Shown here piece after piece: positions 59,574 to 64,000 of a stretch of 64,000 bases of DNA; within the stretch, counting starts at the first letter, position 1; each line of letters begins with the position of its first letter. The notes below the pieces were generated by a model that saw only the letters and a list, made by a program, of their open reading frames with translations, ran no database searches and was not told where the DNA came from. The DNA lies in NCBI GenBank assembly GCA_013399305.1, contig VXAI01000088.1:3340905-3404904 (forward strand), in the 5' to 3' direction. The position numbers were made by a program, and so were the translations under genes. This DNA comes from Rostratula benghalensis. Taxonomy: Eukaryota > Chordata > Aves > Charadriiformes > Rostratulidae.

Positions 59574-61890
59574 GACAGGCGGTGTTTCTTTTACAAACAG
59601 ATATTCAGATATTCAGTGGAAACGAGATGAAAGAAATGGAATGTTTTGGGCAGGCATTGGCAGTGGTTTGTCTCAAGGAAGAGCAATCCTCTCCCTGCTA
59701 AGGACCTCTCCGGCAGAAGGAGGTCCGTGCAGCAAGGTGTTCACAGGTCTCCTTGCAGATCCATCACTGCCCTGTCCAACACAGAGCTTGTCCTGCATTT
59801 CAGCACCTCAGCCAGGGGCACACAGGCAGCATTGGCTGGCCAGGTACAAACCCATCTCATTTTCTTTGAGTTGTGACTCATTGACATGCCTGCTTTAGCA
59901 ATAGCCGGGGGTTTTACCCATCAGAGATCACTGGCCTTGAAATCCACAGTGTTATTTACCTCAGTAGAGCTGCCAAATCCACATGTAGCTTTTCTCCACC
60001 ATCACCTGCACAGCCCTTCTGGGCATCTCTGCATGAGCTTGCTATAATTTTCTGATCTAGAGTAGGATAGAAAAAGTAAAAAATACCCAAAAGCCAAAAC
60101 ACGGATGTGTTGTGTGTTCTCTGGAAACTGGAGCTGCAAATTGAAACAGCCAGGACACGAGAAAAGGAAGAGTACATTAACCTCATAAAAATGCTTAATT
60201 TCTATGCTTCAATAATGAATCTTTTAAGCTTCCATTTAGACATGAAGATTTTTAGTATGTACTAACATTAATAGCACAGCACAACATGATGGGAAATTAG
60301 TGTTTAGACTGAATTACATGCAGGGATGTGCCCAATGCAGGTTTTCGTGCCCCTGCTGTCTTGCCAAATATCTGAAAATATTATTTTGTTTCAGCTCCAC
60401 TATTTTTCCCCTGAATTTTGTTGTGCCAGTGATCCAAAACTGCCACATTTTTTCCTGCTCTGCTACAGATTCCTCTCCATGCATGCCAGGGTGCTGGTGT
60501 CCCTGTCCCTGCTGGAAGCCAGCTGCAAGTTTAATTCTGTTTCAGCCAAGGGAGCTGAATTGCACTGTTCTCCTTCATAGCTAGAGTTGATTATGAGTCA
60601 CTGGTTCTTCCTGTGAGCCACTTCCTAGCTGGTATCCCTTGTCCCTTATCCAATACTGTAAGGTTATGAAGACCTGGACTGTCCATTGGCCTCTGGATAT
60701 ACATTGAACCATGAAGGTCAAAGAGGAAGTAAGATTGGCTCCCAATGTTTTACAAACACACCTGAAAACTTGTGAGTCTTTGTTTCCAAGGAGCATAAAG
60801 CTGGCTATTATATAATTAATGAAATTAGGTCAAATGCTGTTAAAAAAAAAAAAAACACATATATTTAAAAGTTTAAAAAATCCAGATGTGTGGTTCATTA
60901 AGTACAAATTAGAATAAATTTTTTTATTCATCCCTTCTGATGGGATTGCTTTACCATGCTTCATAAATTTTCTTAGCTGATACCCCTGTGTAAGACTCTT
61001 CAGATAACACAGAGCTACGAGAATTTCTTCTATACTCTGGGGTCCAGCCAACATAGCTTTGCCAGTAGCATTCACAGCACTACAATACCCTGGTTTGTCA
61101 TCCATTTTAATTTAAAGCATCTGGGAGGCTTCTTTCAGCCCTGCCTGGAGGGCTGTGAGGTTAGGGAAATTGTCACCATATCTCATGCTACTGTAAAAAC
61201 CCTGAAACGTGCACATGCAAAATGTTCCTTTGCCACTTCCCAGAGATCCATACATGCACCCATCCCTGGGAACAGCTCTGTTGACTCACACACCAGCGCA
61301 CCCTTCACTGTACAAGGCACCAAAAAGACATCCAGGTGGTATCAGGAAAGGCAGGGGACTTTTGGGACATCTCACCCTCCCTAAGAAAGGTTTTTGGCAG
61401 TGGAAAACCAAAGGTTACCCTAATTCGTGATGAGTTATTGGAGACAAGTGGCAGTGCCAGGCTCAGATGGGTTTTCATGTCTCATCTCCAGCCCCTTTCC
61501 ACCTGAGTCCTCCCCAGGGTCCCTCTCTGAGCTGCTGCTGGTCCCCTGTCCCTGGCATTACCTGCCCTGCACACCTACAGCAGGGCTGTGAAGGGGAAGC
61601 ATCTGCCTTCTGTGCTGGGGGAGGGACCGGGGCTCACACCACTGTGGTTCTACCACCCCACCCTGGAGGGCAATGCTAATATTAAAAGTTTTGTTTCTGA
61701 AGGGCTGTTTCCATGGGTACATTCTGAACTTGCAAGTTTGCACGACGTGAAAATGTGCTTCTGAATATATTCTCATGTTTCCAGTGATTATCACTTTGCA
61801 GGGAGCTGTAGGCTACAAATCCCATGCAAAAGAGTTTCAGCTATTCATCTCCAATAAACACTGAGAGCCCTCAGACGATTAGGACTGCCC

Positions 61891-61966
61891 AAAAAAAAAA
61901 AAAAAAAAAAAAAGAAAAAAGAAAAAAACCATCACTGGCCACATTTCTTTTTTTTTTTTTTTTTTT
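61891..61966. repeat. Paired A-tract and T-tract
   Basis: A23 (61891-61913) with a further A-rich extension to 61928 is followed after about 20 bases by T19 (61948-61966). The pair can fold as a hairpin. The A tract starts 32 bases after an AATAAA. Confidence 0.8.
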
Positions 61967-63656
61967 CCCATGGACACGTTGAGGATGGGGATACAGAGAG
62001 GGAGTGGGGAGGGGAGGAGGAGGAGGGAGCATTATCCGTGCTGAAATTAAAGGGAGAAGAGAACCATGAGTGTAGCTAAACCATCTGCAAGTGAAAAGCT
62101 GCACCTCTCACTTGTTAGGATGAAGATGCAGCAGGACAGCATGCTGTTTTGCACTGCACAGCATCAAGAGTTGCTAGGCTACCCCCAGCATCAGGAATTC
62201 AGGGAACAATGCACTTGTATCTTTTTCAATTTTGAAAAAAAATTAAATAGGTATTGACATAAAATACAGTGTGGCGCTGAAGTAATTCTGCAGTGGGGAG
62301 ATCAGAGGGAAGAGGGCCTTTCATCTCGGTGACAGCAGTTTACTTCTGGCCGTGGCTTTGGGGAGGGCAGCAGCAGGATGGCTCACTGGGGTGCCCATCC
62401 CTGGGAGGATGCTTGTGGCTCTTGCACCCCAGCAACTCCTGCATCCCAAAGCCAATGGGCAGCTGCTGCTCCCAGCCACGTCGGCCGGTCCTACAGAAAC
62501 CCCTGAGAGCCCCAGTGATGTACGGGCCTCGAAATGAGGGGGAGGGAATAAGTCACCCTTTCATGAGGGAAACAAATCTGACAGGTCTAGTGGAGGCTCT
62601 CAGCTTACTGGTGTTGTGCCCTGATCTTTATTGTCATTGCTGTTATTTTCATCATTCTCCTGTTCATAGATAATGTCATAATTTACAGTCAGGCATTCTG
62701 CACACTGGATGATTGATGTCACTTGCATATGAATAACCCTTTCTATAGGATTAACAATGGATCTGCACTGAGAAACAGAGGTGGGGAGGGGGAAGAATAG
62801 GGGGAACTCCCTCATAAAAAAAACCTTTCCCCCAGTGCTCTGCTCAGGATGATAAGATGAGCTTCCTCGATCCTGTGCCCTGTGCTCCCATAGGCCTAAA
62901 ACAATCACTTGGTGTAGGAAAAAATATGATGTCTGCCCGGTGAGAAGACAGAGGTACCCACCAGCCTTCTTCCACATCAACTTAGGAGGATGCTCAGTGT
63001 GTTATGAGGAGAGGAGGAGAGGCACCTTGCACCAACAGGCCAGGTTGTGGCATGGGCCCCACCACCCTGCAAAATGGACCCTATGCTTTTAATGCTAGAG
63101 GTGCACCAGTTCTCAGAAAAACATCAGGTCACTGCCACTGAGTGCTTGCTTGGCCATGATTCTTTAGGGATCAGAGAGGGGACGACAAAATGTCCCCCTT
63201 CCCCAATCTTTAAAAAAACCCCACAACCACGTTTCTATGTCAGCACACTTGTTTCAGTCAGTTGCAATGTCTCCCAAAATAAAGAGGCTACCATGGAAAG
63301 CACTTTCACTGTTCTTTTCCCCTTCCTGCCTAAAGCTTTGTTGCATGTCCTTCAGCATCAACTCTTCTGTGCCGGGCAATGATGGAGGAAGAAGCAGTTT
63401 GCAACTAACCACCACCTCAACATCTAGATATCAGTTTAACAGGGCAGCTTGGACCACGATGGTTGAGCAACATAAGACTTCCTTTTACTGTTGGTGCTTT
63501 TCACATCCATCTTTTCAGATTGTCAGCAGATTTTTATATTCTGTAAAAAATAATATGCATAAAGGTTGCATTTTTGTGGCTGGATTCTGATGCCACCATG
63601 AATTGCAAGGGAAAGCCCGGAAAGGTTTGCAAAATCTGACCACAATCCAAGGGTAA

Positions 63657-63696
63657 AATTATGTTTTATAATTTTTTATAATTATGTTTTATAATT
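63657..63696. repeat. 17-bp direct repeat, period 23
   Basis: AATTATGTTTTATAATT occurs exactly at 63657-63673 and 63680-63696. Each copy is itself nearly palindromic (AATTAT...ATAATT). Confidence 0.85.
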
Positions 63697-64000
63697 AGTA
63701 GAGGATGAACTTCAAAATGATCAGCACTTTAGCTTCATTTACCAAATCAACGTACCATCAGTTTCTCTAGAACTACATGTATTATCTGAATGGTCAAAAA
63801 CTTATTGGATTCCTAAAATAGATTTGAATTTTCTTACAGAAGGGATTCCTCATAGGTATAAGTTTTTTAAATTAATCCTGTAAGGATACTCTCTTATCCA
63901 TATTGCTGGTTAATGGCAGAGCTGACTCATCTATGTCTTTTCTGATACCACTTTGCCTCGATTGCTCTTAACAACGATTCAGCAGTGGTACAGAAGATCA

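Larger units (their letters stand above)
59574..64000. other. Unique non-coding stretch with homopolymers
   Basis: No gene recognised. GC-richer patches at about 61440-61680 and 62280-62540 have no promoter core. An AATAAA (61853-61858) precedes an A23 tract (61891-61913), with a T19 tract at 61948-61966. A 17-bp direct repeat lies at 63657-63696. Open frames up to 126 codons are unassigned. Confidence 0.5.

Noticed and set aside
1..64000. tRNA, rRNA, CRISPR, bacterial operons or ribosome-binding sites
   Set aside because: No A/B-box pair with cloverleaf, no rRNA core and no regularly spaced repeats seen; repeat content shows a bird nuclear genome.

Overview
The window looks like ordinary bird nuclear DNA. 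It is AT-rich, with few interspersed repeats. The dominant repeats are CR1 LINEs: 5'-truncated copies whose 3' ends carry the 8-bp tail repeats (ATTCTATG-type) typical of birds. There is also one solo retroviral-type LTR and a few very old MIR-like relics. I recognise no conserved protein-coding gene, rRNA, tRNA or CRISPR array. Nothing resembles bacterial operons. The most economical reading is intergenic or deep intronic sequence.

Layout. 1-15.9 kb is mostly unique AT-rich DNA, with a local tandem duplication (2108-2254), an unassigned open frame (2350-2886), one exon-like segment (7198-7256) and a non-coding block that looks constrained (8860-9190). 15.9-19.1 kb is a repeat cluster: a solo LTR with perfect 7-bp terminal inverted repeats, a CR1 in antisense directly beside it, a GC-richer stretch, and a 1-kb sense CR1 with a mutated reverse-transcriptase active site. 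19.1-32.9 kb is mostly unique, but holds a degenerate old CR1 reverse-transcriptase relic (23720-24075), a 26-bp perfect palindrome, a MIR-like relic, and exon-like segments at 28808-28873 and 30635-30735.

32.9-35.9 kb is the most unusual part. Two CpG-dense islets (33480-33990) contain a GC box and a TATAAAAG element. They lie between a 12-cysteine open frame on the minus strand and a short ATG frame with good start context on the plus strand. A MIR-like relic and a 0.7-kb CR1 follow. 36-42 kb is unique DNA with another exon-like segment containing a CpG cluster (38736-38809). 42.4-47.1 kb holds CR1 tail fragments and the longest CR1 here (about 2.2 kb, antisense), which keeps both reverse-transcriptase catalytic motifs but is broken by stops, frameshifts and a small deletion. 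47-54 kb is unique DNA with G-rich tracts. At 54.06-54.88 kb two CR1 fragments abut head to head, and the longest open frame of the window overlaps the right one in antisense. 55-64 kb is unique DNA with an LTR-like TATA/AATAAA pair, a purine-rich 0.5-kb block, one short CR1 tail and A/T homopolymers.

How the parts relate: the repeats are independent old insertions and do not form a working system. The only candidate for an undescribed transcribed unit is the 32.97-34.33 kb CpG/TATA interval with its two flanking frames. That is inference and needs conservation or RNA evidence.
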